From Carettochelys insculpta (Eukaryota > Chordata > Testudines > Carettochelyidae): DNA of 64,000 nucleotides. The stretch covers positions 318,679,501-318,743,500 of the forward strand of contig NC_134137.1 of the NCBI RefSeq assembly GCF_033958435.1. Direction: 5' to 3'. The position numbers and the translations under genes are program-made. This document shows, piece after piece, positions 44,455-54,764 of the stretch. How positions within the stretch are numbered: the stretch's first letter is position 1; the number at the start of each line of letters is the position of its first letter. The notes beneath the pieces are model-generated. The model had not been told where the DNA came from. It made no database searches and worked only from the letters and a program-made list of their open reading frames with translations.

Positions 44455-45843
44455 TAGCAACAGAGGTGATGTTGTGGTTGGTGTCTGGTATGGACTGCCA
44501 GATAGAAGAGGTAGATGAGAATTTCTTCAGATGACTAAGAGAAGCTTCCAAATCACAGGCCCTGGTTCTCACGGGAGACTTTAATCACCCAGATATTTGT
44601 TGGGAGACCAATACAGCAGGACACAGACAATCCAGGACATTTTTGGAGAATGTTTGAGATACCTTCCTGGTGCAAGTGCTGAAGACATTGACCAGAGGCC
44701 ATGCACAGCTTGACCCACTGCTCACAAACCGGGAAGAGCTAGTAGGAGAAATAGAAGTGGGTGCCAACTTCGGCTGCAGCGACAATGAGATGCTAGATTT
44801 CAAGATCCTAACAAAATGAAGAAAGATGGGCAGTAAAATACAAACCCTTGATTTCAGAAGAGCAGACTTTGACTCCCTGAGAGAACTGATGGGCAAGATC
44901 CCTTCGGAAAGAGATATGAAGAGGAAAGGAGTTCAGGAGAACTGGCAGTATTTTAAAGAAGTCTTACTGAAGGCACAGGAACAAACCATCCCAATGTTTA
45001 GTAAGAAAAGTAAACATGATAAGCTACCTGTTTGGCTTGACAGGTAAATCCTTGATGAGCTCAAACTCAAAAGGGATGCATATAAGAAGCAGAAGCTTGG
45101 ACAGATGACTAAAGAGTATAAATATATTGCTGGAGAATGGTGAGGAGTAATCAGGAAAGCAAAATCACTGTTGGAATTGCAGCTAGCAAGGAGCATCAAG
45201 GATAACAAGAAGGGTTTCTACAGCCAAGTTAACAATGAGAGAGTGATCAGAGAGGGTGTGTGGCCATTACTGGATGAGGGAGGCAACCTAGTGACAGATG
45301 ATGCAGGAAAAGCTGAAGTACTCAATGCTTTTTTTGCCTCGGTCTTCATGGACAAGATCAGTTTCCAACCTACAATAGTAGGCAGTGCAGGATGGGAAGG
45401 AGGTGGGCAGCCCTTGGTCAGGAAAGAACAGGTTAATAGCTACTTAGAAAAGCTAGTGGTACACAAATCCATGGGTACGAATTTAATGCATTCAAGGGCG
45501 TTGAGGGAATTGGCAGATGGCATTGCCGAGCCTTTGGCCATTATCTTTGAAAACTCATGGAGACCAGGAGAGATCCCAGATGATTGGAAAAATGCAAATG
45601 TAGCACCTATCTTGAAAAAAGAAAAGAAGGACAATCCAGGGAACTATAGACTGGTCAGACTTAACTCAGTCCCTGGAAAAATCATGTAGGGGCTCCTCAA
45701 GGGATCCATTTTGGAACACTTGGAAACAGGGAAAGTGAACAAGAGTAGTCAACATGGATTCACCAAAGGCAAGTCCTGCCTGACCAATCTGATTAGTTTC
45801 TACGATGAGGTAACTGTCTCTGTGGACATGGGAATGTCAATGA
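44455..45843 (+). pseudogene. CR1 ORF2, endonuclease to start of reverse transcriptase
   Basis: The end of the AP endonuclease is readable as VVVGVWYGLPD, then in other frames [16 protein letters not shown] (near 44560) and a FGCSDNEM-type SDH motif (His replaced by Asn). Next come FRRADFDSLRELMGKIP, the linker, and the start of the reverse transcriptase: DKISFQPTIVG, HKSMGTNLMHSRAL, PGEIPDDWKNANVAPILKK and KDNPGNYRLVRLNSVPGKIM. QHGFTKGKSCLTNLISFYDE follows in another frame. Stops near 44818, 45045, 45143 and 45687 break it. In living CR1 this protein nicks target DNA and copies the element RNA. Confidence 0.8.
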
Positions 45844-46199
45844 AGCTATGTCTACACGGGTATGCTACATTGAAATAGCTTATTTCGATGTAGCAAAATC
45901 AAAATAAGCTATTTCGATGAATAGCGTCTACATGTCCTCCAGGGCTGGTGCCTTCGACGTTCAACGTTGACGTTGGGCAGCACTACATCGAAGTAGGCAC
46001 TGCACGGGAGTGTCTACACACCAAAGCGGCCCAAATCGAAATAAGGGTGCCAGGAACAGCTGCAGACAGGGTCACAGGGTGGACTAGCACTTCTGGGGCA
46101 ACAGCTAGCCACTCCCTTAAAGGGCCCCTCCCAGACACAATCAGCCTGCACAGCACGCGGTCTGCAGAGCCACAAGCCTGCACACCCCGTGTAAGCAGC

Positions 46200-47548
46200 A
46201 TGGACCCCCAGCAGCAGCAGCAACAGTAGTAGTAGCAGCCAGAGGTCCACACACCCGCCCCTGCAGGAGCAGTGCTTGCCCTGCTCAGTGCAATGCAGGA
46301 GGCACCTGATCACCTTTTATTCGTGGAAGAGGAGCTGCCCCCAGGGGATGAGGAAGCAGCCCCAGACCTTGCTGCCCGCCGCCCCGTCCCGCCGCACACG
46401 CCGCCAGCTGTGGAGCTACCCCACGAGCATGGACTGGTGGGAGCAGCTGGTGCTTGGCGAGTGGGACAACGAGCGCTGGCTCCAGAATTTCCGCATGAGC
46501 TGGCAGACATTCCTGGAGCTCTGCCAGTGGCTCACCCCTGCCTTACGGCACCAGGACACCGCCATGAGACGTGCCCTCACTGTAGAGAAACGGGTTGGCA
46601 TCACTGTCTGGAAGCTGGCCACTCCAGACAGCTACCAATCTGTAGGGCAGCAGTTTGGTGTGGGCAAGGCCACCATCGGGGCTGTCCCCATGGAGGTAAG
46701 AGGCCCCGGTGGGGGAGACCTGGGGGGTGGAGCCCTGGGGTGGAGGGCCAGACACACCCTGCACACCCCTCACTGGTGCTCTCTCATGTCCTTCCCCTGC
46801 AGGTCATCCGCGCAATCAATGCCCTACTCCTCCACAGGCTCGTGCGGCTTGGGGACCCAGATGCTGCCATCGTAGCGTTTGCCAGAGTGGGCTTCCCAAA
46901 TTACTTTGGGGCTGTGGATGGGACCCATATCCCCATCCGTGCCCTGGAGCACAGCGGAGGATGCTTCCTCAACAGGAAGGGATACCATTCAGTGGTCCTC
47001 CAGGCCTTGGTTGACAGCCGGGGCCGCTTCCTGGACATTTATGTTGGCTGGCCTGGCAGCACCCACGAAGCCTGCGTATTCAGAAATTTGGGCCTGTGCC
47101 ACCGGCTGGAGGCGGGGACCTACATCCCCCAGCGGGAGATCCCTCTGGGGGACACCACCATGCCCCTCTGCGTCATTGCAGACGCGGCATACACCCTCCG
47201 GCCCTGACTCATGCACCCTTACACGGGCCATCTCACAGCCAGCCAGGAGCGGTTCAACACGCAGTGTGCCAAGTGGTTGAGCGCACTTTCGGCCGCCTCA
47301 AAGGGCGCTGGAGGTGTCTCCTCACCCGCCTGGATGCAGGCCTCACCAACTTCCCCCAGGTGGTGGAGTGCGCTGCACGCGCCAACAACCTGGTGGAGAG
47401 CAAGGGAAAGGCCTTTTTCCAGGGCTGGGCTGTGGAGGCTGGCAGGGCCGATGTGCAGCCACCCGCTGCCCCTAGTCGCCAGGTCGACCTCAAGGGGATC
47501 TGGGTCCGGGAGGCCCTGAGGGCCCATTTTGACCAGGCTGCGGGGTGA
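46200..47548 (+). pseudogene. HARBI1-like DDE transposase of Harbinger element 2
   Basis: Exon 1 is 46200-46695 and exon 2 is 46803-47548. The 107-bp intron (GTAAGA..CCCTGCAG) is phase 0 between GAG and GTC. Exon 1 starts MDPQQQQQQ, followed by three in-frame TAG codons at 46227-46235 in what was probably a CAG run. A frameshift near 46390 leads to SMDWWEQLVLGEWDNERW and YQSVGQQFGVGKATIGAV. Exon 2 keeps all three catalytic motifs: GAVDGTHIPI, IADAAYTLRP and VERTFGRLKGRW. Only a stop after TLRP (TGA for the expected Trp, about 47206) and a frameshift near 47265 break it. It ends HFDQAAG at 47546. An AATAAA lies at about 47655. In an intact form it would encode about 410 residues. Confidence 0.85.
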
Positions 47549-47705
47549 ACACTGGCAGGCCACCCACTGCACCCCCCCATCCTCCACAACACTCCCTGCC
47601 CCCACGCCCACACCACAGAGCACCCAAGAGCACACACACCCCCACTTTCCTTGCAAATAAATGGACATGTTGTTTGAAACCAAACAGTGCAATCTCTTAT
47701 TAATT

Positions 47706-47724
47706 ATATATATATATATATATA
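47706..47724. repeat. (TA)n run between the convergent Harbinger genes
   Basis: About 9 TA units lie between the 3' ends of the transposase and Myb-like genes, next to AATAAA-like signals on both strands. Confidence 0.85.
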
Positions 47725-47886
47725 GAAAAAAAGGGGGGAACTATTTACATGGGGGGGCAGGTAGCAGAACAGAACAGGGGTCCAACACAAACTATATACA
47801 AATGGGGGATATGTGCAAAGGAGGGGGGGCACATCCTCGGCCCCACACCCCTAATGTCCGGCGCCCGGGGTTGGAGGGCGCGACCC

Positions 47887-49366
47887 TCACCTTGGCCGGA
47901 CCCCTGGCCAAGGGTGGGTGGGGGCCGGGCGAACCGGCAAATACAGCCGGCCGGCATCCGCAGGCCCCAGGTCCCCCTCAGTGGCAGGCCCCAGGGTGGT
48001 GGACGGTGGAGGGATGGTGGTCGGAGAGGCGGGTGGAGCGGCGGGCAGAGCGGTGGGCGGCGCGGCATGGGGAGCCAGGTGTTCCGCTATGCCCTCGAAG
48101 GTCCGCATGAAGGCCCCGCAAGCCTCCTGGCGCCAGGCCAGTGCTCGCTTTTGGAGCTCCAGCCTCCGCTCCTGCACTCGCAGGCGCCGCTCTGACACCT
48201 CCAGCTGATGCCAGAGGGTCACAAGCAGCTGGGGGTCCGTGGCTATCCACTGGTGGCTCCACCGTTGGCCCTGTCCTGGGGCTGGTCGGTGCTCCACCGA
48301 GGGGCTGGCCTGCTGGAATGGCCCCGGTGGGCTCTCCGGGACCATGGACACCTCGCCGGCGTTCTCCGGGCCCTCCGATGGTGCAGCTGTGGAACACGGG
48401 GGGGAGAAGAGTGGAGACAGCCATTAGTGTGGGCCCTGACCTGTGGCCCTTGTCCCCCCACCCCTCTGCTGCTGGTTCCCCATCCACATCCCCAGGAGAT
48501 GCTGCTGATGATGATGGGTGTCCCCCGCCCCCACCCCCCGGGGGACCCTAGGTTCCGCTTCCCCCATTCCCCATGGTGCTGTCCTGCTGGGGGGGAGGAG
48601 CTGATGCACTCTTCTGAGGGACATGCCACTGCTGTCCTTGGGGCCATGGTCATCTGGGCATGTGGAGGGTCCTGGTCATGTCTCTTGTCCCCGCCCCTTA
48701 ACCCCGGGGGTGTGCACCGGGGGGTACATACCTGAAGGTCCGCTCCCACGGTCGGGGGACACTCACTGGGCGGACGCCCTGCTGGAGCTCCGGGATGGGA
48801 GAGTGATGCAAAGCCCCCCGTTGCTGGAGCAGTCCCCCTCCTCCTCCTCCGGCATCCCAGGGGTGGGCTCCTGGGGGGGCCCCTGGGGTGCAGGGCTTGC
48901 CTGTGGGGTGGACTCCGTCTCCGGGGCCTGCTGGGGCTCGTCGGCTGAGGTGTCAAGAGTGGCCGGCGGGGGAGGAGGTGTACAGGGGGCCCACGATGGC
49001 CCTGAGCTCCCTGTAAAAGGGGCAAGTGGTGGGGGCAGCCCCAGATCGGCTGGCCACATCCCAGGCCCGGGCGTAACCCTGCCGCAGCTCCTTAACCTTA
49101 CTCCTGATGTGGTCAGGAGTGCGGGCAGGGTGACCCTGGGCAGCTAGGCCCTCGGCCAGCCGAGCGAACGCATCCGCATTCCGCCTCTTGCTCCCCATTA
49201 CCTGGAGCACCTCCTCCTCGCCCCAGAGCCCCAGCAGGTCCCAGATCTTGGCCTCCGTCCAGGAGAGGCCCTGCTGCCTCTTCCCTGGCTGGCTGTGAGC
49301 CTGGGAGCCCTGGCTCCCCTTGAAGGGGGTGCCCTGGGGGCGCTTGGGGGGCTGGCTAGCGGCCAT
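47887..49366 (-). pseudogene. Myb/SANT-like protein of Harbinger element 2, near-intact
   Basis: Exon 1 is 49366 to 48767. MAASQPPKRPQG starts it, chosen because element 3 has MASSQPP at the same place. LSWTEAKIWDLLGLWGEEEV, SKRRNADAFARLAEGLAAQG, IRSKVKELRQGYARA and CPFYRELRAIVG follow, a complete Myb/SANT-like domain. A frameshift near 48955-49010 separates this from an acidic/Ser-rich part (TSADEPQQAPETE, MPEEEEGDCSSNGG, ITLPSRSSSRASAQ). Donor GTGAGT at 48766 and acceptor CCACAG at 48387 define the intron. Exon 2 (48386-47887) encodes a coiled-coil-like LWHQLEVSERRLRVQERRLE and a Pro/Ala-rich end. The protein should bind the element ends and partner the transposase. Only the frameshift clearly disables it. 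Confidence 0.8.
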
Positions 49367-49792
49367 CAGTGCAGGGTGGTGGGTTGGGGATGCTGAGGGA
49401 CGTGCAGGCTGCGCTGCTGCCTGCATGTGCTCTCAGCTTCCTGCACAGGAATGCAGGGGGCGGGGACCTTTAATGGGCTACTGCACGCGGTGACCATAGA
49501 GCTCAGGGGCTGGAGAGAGCGTCTCTCAACCCCTCAGCTGACGGCCGCCATGGTGGACCCCGCTCTTTCAATGTTGCGAGACGCGGATTGTCTACACGTG
49601 CCCTACTTCGACATTCAACGTCGAAGTAGGGCGCTATTCCCATCTCCTCATGGGGATAGTGACTTCAACGTCTCGCCGCCTTACGTCGATTTCAACTTCG
49701 AAATAGCGCTCGCCACGTGTAGATGTGGCAGGCGCTATTTTGAAGTTGGCGCAGCTACTTTGAAGTAGCCAGCTCGTGTAGATGCGGCTTGA

Positions 49793-50880
49793 ATGTTGTA
49801 TACTTTGACTTTAGCAAAGCTTTTGATACGGTCCCCCACAACATTCTTGCCCATAAGCTAACCAAGTGTGGATCGGATACATGAACTTTCAGACTGATAG
49901 AAAGCTGGCTTGATGGATGGCCCAACAGGTAGTGGTCAATGGCTCAATGTCTGGTTGGCAGTCAGTTTTAAGTGGAGTGCCTCAAGGATTGATTCTAGGG
50001 CCAGTATTGCTCAACATCTTTATTAATGACCTGGAAAAGGAGATGGATTGCACCCTCAGCAAATTTGCAGATGACACTAAGTTAAGGGACCAGGTAGAAA
50101 CATTGGAGGATAGGAATAGGGTCCAGAGTGACCTAGAGAAATTGGAGGATTGGGCCAAAAGAAATTTGATGAGGTTCAACAAAAAGTGCAGGGTACTGCA
50201 CTTGGGATGGAAGAATCTCAAGCACTATTACAGGCTGGGGACCGACTGGCTAAGTAGCTGTGCAGCAGAAAAGGATGCAGGAATTATTGTGAACAAGAGG
50301 CTGGCTATGGAGAAACATTTCCAGCAGATCTAGAGAAGTTATTATTCCCCTTTACTTGGCACTGGTGTGGCTACATCTGGAGTATTGCATACAGTTCTGG
50401 GACCCCCAGGGTAGAAAGGATGTGGATGCATTGGAGCAGGTTCAGCAGAGGGCAATGAAAATGATTAAGGGACTGGAGCACGTGACCTATGAGGAGAGGC
50501 TGAGAGTTTTGGGCTTATTTGCAGAAGAGAAGATTGAGGGGCTGTTTGATAGCAGCCTTCAACTTTCTGAAAGGGGGCTTTAAAAAGGATGAAGGGAAAT
50601 TGTTCTTAATGGTGGCAGACAGCAGAACAAGGACCAATGGTCTGCAGTTACAGAGGGAGAGGTGTAGTTTGGATATTAGAAAAATTATTTCACTAGAAAG
50701 GTGGTGAAGCACTGGAATGGATTACTGAGACAGGCAGTGGAATCTCCATCCCTAGAGGTTTTTAAGTCCTGGCTTGACAAAGTCCTGGCTGGGGTGCTTT
50801 AGTTAGGGTTGATCTTGCTTTAGGCAGGGGGCTGGACTAGATGACCTGCTGATGTCCCTTCTGGCCCTAAAATTCAATGA
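49793..50880 (+). pseudogene. CR1 ORF2, catalytic reverse transcriptase to C-terminus
   Basis: YFDFSKAFDTVPHNILAHKL (RT motif A) begins just after the Harbinger insertion. SGVPQGLILGPVLLNIFIND (motif B) and CTLSKFADDTKL (motif C, FADD) follow in the open frame 49917-50333. Then come LEYCIQFWDPQGRKDVDALE, YEERLRVLGLF and HWNGLL..ESPSLEVFKSWLD in shifted frames. Catalytic aspartates are all readable, but several stops and frameshifts prevent translation. Confidence 0.85.
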
Positions 50881-50885
50881 TTCTG

Positions 50886-51892
50886 ACTCAAAACGTGTGT
50901 AGGGAGAGCATGTGGCAAGGATCTAGATTGTGCATATTCATGGACTTCGGCAGATCAAGAAGGATTTATTTATTTGTTTATTTATTTATCACAGCCGGGG
51001 GCCAGAGGTACAATGTGGATATATACTGTTTGTGTTTTGATTGTACATAATCTCTATTAGTCGTAATAATTCACCTTGGAAAGTGAGAATGGGAGTGAGC
51101 AGTCCATAGCCATTTAAGCACAGGAGTCCTCTTTGTAGCCACCTGGGTGTCAGTGCAACTCAGATTTTTAGATAGGCCAACTGTCTGATTTTCCAGGCAA
51201 TCCAGTAGAAAGATATTTACAGATGAGTAGCAATGAGTCTGTACTTTTCGCCAACATGTGTTTTGACAGGAAACTACCCCCAGAGTGGCTGGTATTACCG
51301 TAGTTCTGCTGCACACAGAGCCCTCTATGGCTTCACAGGAGACTTCCCCTGTGAAAGAAGGTTTCAAGTGTTGGACACAGATCTATTTAAAAATGAAAAT
51401 ACTGTTTATGAGCAGTTTTTATCTTTTCAAAATATCAGCATTTAATTTGACATTGCAGATACCAGTGGCTGTCTGTTATTTTTAAAGCAGGTTGGAAGAA
51501 TCTTACTTTGGACTTCTATTGTCCTTAACCAGACTGTTTTGTTCTGTTTTGTTTTCTTTTGTTTTGTTTTTCTGCCTTCTCATTCCGTGGCTTTTTCAAC
51601 TGGGAAAAAAAGTTTTATATCCTCGCTGTGGCTTAGGGTAAAGTAATTCCAGGTTTGTTTTCTTCTCCAGGAAGAAAAATATAAAGAAGAATTATTTTGG
51701 TACAAATCTTAACAGTGACCAGTCCTTGGATGACAAACGTTTTATTGATTTCAATTGGCAATTTTTAAAAGGCCCCAAATCTGTGTTATCCCATCTACTT
51801 TTACTCTTAAACCTTCCTGGTGTGATAAGAGGGAAAAAGAACCAAAAGAGGAAAGCCATTGTTGTGTTATACATGTCACCCAGATACCCCTA
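50886..51892. other. unassigned sequence with two short microsatellites
   Basis: (TTTA)n lies at 50962-50990 and (TTTTG/TTTTC)n at 51534-51571. No gene supported. Open frames at 51071-51367 and 51233-51485 have no motif. Confidence 0.45.
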
Positions 51893-52445
51893 GTCTGTGT
51901 CTTCACTAGCAAATTCTTTTGGAAAATCCAGCCCTTTTCCAAAAGAACACACAGAGCATCCACACACAAAATGTGCTCTTTCGATCTGAAATTGAAAGAA
52001 CACGGATCTTCTTCCAGAAGCCGGCTTCTGCTCCCGGATCAGGAAGACCATCTTCTTTTTAAAGTTTCTTCCAAAGAAGTGTGTGTAGATACTCAAGTTG
52101 GGTCTGCATGTGAGAACCCTTTCAAAAGGGCAAAAATCGAAGTTCTGTGGTCGAAATAGCGGCCGTCGAAAGGGAGCATCCAACACCATGAGCAGATCAG
52201 CATTTCGATCCACTCTTTCAAAGTGCCACCCCAGTCCTTTGAAAGAGAGTGTCCACACAGATCCAAGCCCTCTTTTGAAAGAGGGGAGGCAGAAAATGCT
52301 GCGGATGGGGTCCCCTGGCTGACAAGCTCTTCTGGGGCCGCAGCCAGCAGCTACCTTTAAAGGGCCCCTCCCTCCACCCTCCACTCTGCTCGAGCTGAGT
52401 GCGGCCCAGCTTTTCCCAGCCCAGCAAAGCCCACTTGTGCCCAAG

Positions 52446-53160
52446 ATGAAGGCACAGTGACAGCTTCTGCAGGAGGACACCCTCGTTATGGACGCCCTGC
52501 TGGCAGCGCTATGCACCATTGCTGCAGCTGCACCCGATCTCATTGGGTAGCTGGGAGGTCCCCCTGGGCCCATGGGGCCCTTCCACCCAGGGCACCACCA
52601 GGTGCCTCCCCGACTGCCTCGACACCTCTGCACCCACCCCAGCAGCAGCAACTGGTGGGAGCGCGTGGTGCTAGGGGAGTGGGGCAAGGAAAGGTGGCTG
52701 CAGAACTTCCGCATGTTGAGGCAGACCTTCAACGAGGTCTGCCACTGGCTCACCCCCGCACTCTGGCACCAAGACACCTGCATGCGGCCAGCCCTCACCC
52801 TGGAGAAATGGGTTGTGATTGCTATCTGGAAGCTGGCCACCGTGGACTCCTACTGTTCCGTGGGACAACAGTTTGGGGTGGGCAAGGCCACCATTGGGGC
52901 TGTACTTATGGAGGTAAGGTAGGGCTGGGTCAGGCATCCACCATAGGTGGGTGGGGGCGCTGGGGTGAGGGGAACTTACCACTGCAAGGGTCCAGATGGG
53001 AGTGGGGAAGGGGCTACCATTTGGTGGTACTCCAGGCCCTGGTGGATGCGAAGGGCCAGTGCAATGACATCTGTGTGGGCTGGGCCAGCTGCACCCGCAA
53101 TGCCTGGGTCTTTTGGAACACTGGCCTCTGCTGGCACATGGGGGCCAGCACATTCACCTG
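52446..53160 (+). pseudogene. HARBI1-like transposase of element 3, catalytic region deleted
   Basis: Exon 1 (52446-52913) encodes NWWERVVLGEWGKERWLQNF, RQTFNEVCHWLTPALWHQD and SVGQQFGVGKATIGAVLMEV in one frame. Stops are TGA near 52455 and TAG near 52548. The donor GTAAGG sits at the same place as in elements 1 and 2. Instead of exon 2, a short intron piece runs straight into GYHLVVLQALVDAKGQ and WVFWNTGLCWHMGAS (53015-53150). The first Asp motif (DGTH) is therefore deleted. Sequence matching the second Asp and the Glu motifs is also missing. It cannot be catalytic. Confidence 0.82.
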
Positions 53161-53589
53161 CCCGAGCCCACCCCATGGGGTCCCACTTCCCCAAAGGACA
53201 CTGACCCCCCCAAGGGGCACCGACCTGCCCCCCACAGTGTGGGCCTCCCGGCCTGGGGGTGCATCAAGGGGTCTCTCCTGCAGGTGGCCCTTCGCGGCCT
53301 GTGGTGTGCAGACCCCAGGTGCTATCCGGCATTGGCCAGCCACTGTCCCTGTGCAGCTTGCGGCGCTGTCCACAGAAGGCGGGTGCTGGGCATCGCTGGT
53401 CGGCCACCATGGGGTGCTGCATACCATGTGGGGGCTGGCCTGTGTGTGGCCCAGGACCACCGGTCCTGTGTGAGGGTAACTAGCCATTGCGTCACTTCCA
53501 CCCCGTGGAGCAGGTATGCGCTCCTCCATGTACGTACTGGAGGGTCCCTCGACAACAGCCAGGGGTGTCTGGCTCCCGGTTGCCCGGCT

Positions 53590-54120
53590 GGAGGAGTGGG
53601 ACGGAATGATGATGGTGAGGTCCCCCACCTCGCTTGACCACTCTGTGGTTCCCTCGCCCTTCTGGGTCCCAGGTCCAGGCTACTCCTCTTCCTCTGGCTG
53701 CCGCTCCTTGGCTGAGATGGCCAGGAATGCTGGGGGTGGGGAGCTGACCCAGGGCCCCAGGGTGCCCCGGAGCTCCCGAAAGAAGGGGCATGTAGCTTGA
53801 GCTACCCCAGAGTGGCCAGCCTGGACCCTGACCCGAGCATAGCCCTGCTGCAGCTCCTTCACCCTGGAGTGTACCTGCTGCATGGTACACTCTGGGTGGC
53901 CCCTGGTCTGGAGTCCCTGCGCCAGGCAGCCAAAGGCAGTGGCATTGCGCCACTTGACCCCCATCTGATCCAGGACCTCCTCGTCCTTCCACAGGCCGAG
54001 GAGGTCTCACAGATCCTGCTCCGTCCAGGAGGGGCCTCCTTTTTTTCTCTCCCCTGGGAGCCCTGTGGAGGCTTGGTTGGGGGTGGTCATGGGGCTCATG
54101 GGGGGCTGGCTGCTGGCCAT
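53590..54120 (-). pseudogene. Myb/SANT-like protein of element 3
   Basis: The start is MASSQPPMSPMTT at 54120. GGPSWTEQDL, a stop (TGA for a likely Arg), then DLLGLWKDEEVLDQMGVKW, NATAFGCLAQGLQTRGHP, HSRVKELQQGYARVR and CPFFRELRGTLG make up the full Myb/SANT-like domain with no frameshift. Downstream ISAKERQPEEEE and, in another frame, GDLTIIIPSHSSSRATGS correspond to the acidic/Ser part of element 2's protein. With a single stop in the domain it decayed less than the transposase beside it. Confidence 0.75.
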
Positions 54121-54764
54121 GCTGCAGTGCTGGAGCGTGTGGCTGGAGCACGTGCAGAGGCTGCTTCTAGCATGCTCTTAGCTTCCTGTCACGGGTTTCC
54201 TGCATGCATGCAGCTTTAAGGCAGCCAGGGGCAGGGACCATACAGCCCCTCTGCTGCCGGCTGGAGTGGCCCCGCACTCCAGCTGACCAGTGCCACGGCA
54301 GACCCCTATTTCAAAAAAGGGGACTGTGAAACGTCTACACGTGTACTCTTTCGATTTAGTATTTGGAAAGGGGCCGATCTTCCTGATCTGGGATCAGGGT
54401 TTGGATTTCGATGTCTGTGCCCCGTTCTTTTGATTTCCTTTAGAAAGGCAGCATTACCAGTTTGGACACTTCTCCTGATCTTTTGAAAGAGGGACACTTA
54501 GTTCAAAGTTTTGTGCAAGTGTAGACACAGCTTCAGCGGGCCCTTTTTTTGAAAGAGCAATCTTCATGGCACTGGATTTTTCAATCCCTGGCCCATTCTT
54601 TCAAAAGAGTGGGGGCTGTGTGGATGCTGTCTGTTGAAAGAGCGGCTTGATCTTTCAGTTCCCTTTTTTGTGCGTGGGTGTGCTTTTTCAAAAGAAGTTT
54701 TTTGGAAGGGATCTTCTGGAAGAGCTTCTTTCGACGTATTGCTGTAGTGTAGACATATCCCTAC

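Larger units (their letters stand above)
45844..49789 (+). mobile_element. PIF/Harbinger element 2 (3946 bp), nearly intact
   Basis: Ends are AGCTATGTCTACACG and, reversed, AGCCGCATCTACACG, flanked by an exact TGA duplication (45841-45843 and 49790-49792). The element holds a two-exon transposase (plus, 46200-47548) and a two-exon Myb/SANT-like gene (minus, 47887-49366), converging on a (TA)n run at 47706. Subterminal zones carry TATTTCGATGTAGC, TTCGACGTTCAACG and TTCGAAATAGCGC-type palindromes. The interior is CpG-rich compared with the host, which fits a recent insertion. It is the best-preserved element in the window. Confidence 0.9.
44441..50885 (+). mobile_element. CR1 LINE, split by Harbinger element 2
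   Basis: The left part (44441-45843) and right part (49790-50885) form a continuous CR1 from mid-endonuclease to the 3' end. The joint lies at VSVDMG.. | ..NVVYFDFSKAFDTV, and TGA is duplicated at the insertion. The tail reads 'GGACTAGATGACCTGCTGAT', 'CCCTTCTGGCCCTAAAATTC', 'AATGATTCTGA'. Stops and frameshifts occur throughout. It is a different CR1 subfamily from the one at 16310, as judged from the ORF2 text. Confidence 0.88.
51893..54760 (+). mobile_element. PIF/Harbinger element 3 (2868 bp), internally deleted
   Basis: Ends are GTCTGTGTCTTCACTAGCAA and, reversed, GGATATGTCTACACTACAGC, with CTA on both sides (51890-51892 and 54761-54763). The subterminal arms carry CTTTTGAAAG/TTTTGGAAAA palindromes and are the parents of the 5078 MITE. 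A second, internal terminal-repeat-like sequence lies at 54515-54533 (GCAAGTGTAGACACAGC), so the outer right arm may be an added copy. The transposase lacks most of its catalytic exon, and the Myb-like gene is damaged. Confidence 0.78.

Noticed and set aside
46276..46875. 199-codon open frame read through the transposase splice donor
   Set aside because: The reading past 46695 is intronic. Homology with the other two copies supports splicing at 46695/46803.
48141..49147. Plus-strand open frames of 136-175 codons across the Myb-like gene
   Set aside because: They are shadows of the minus-strand GC-rich coding sequence.
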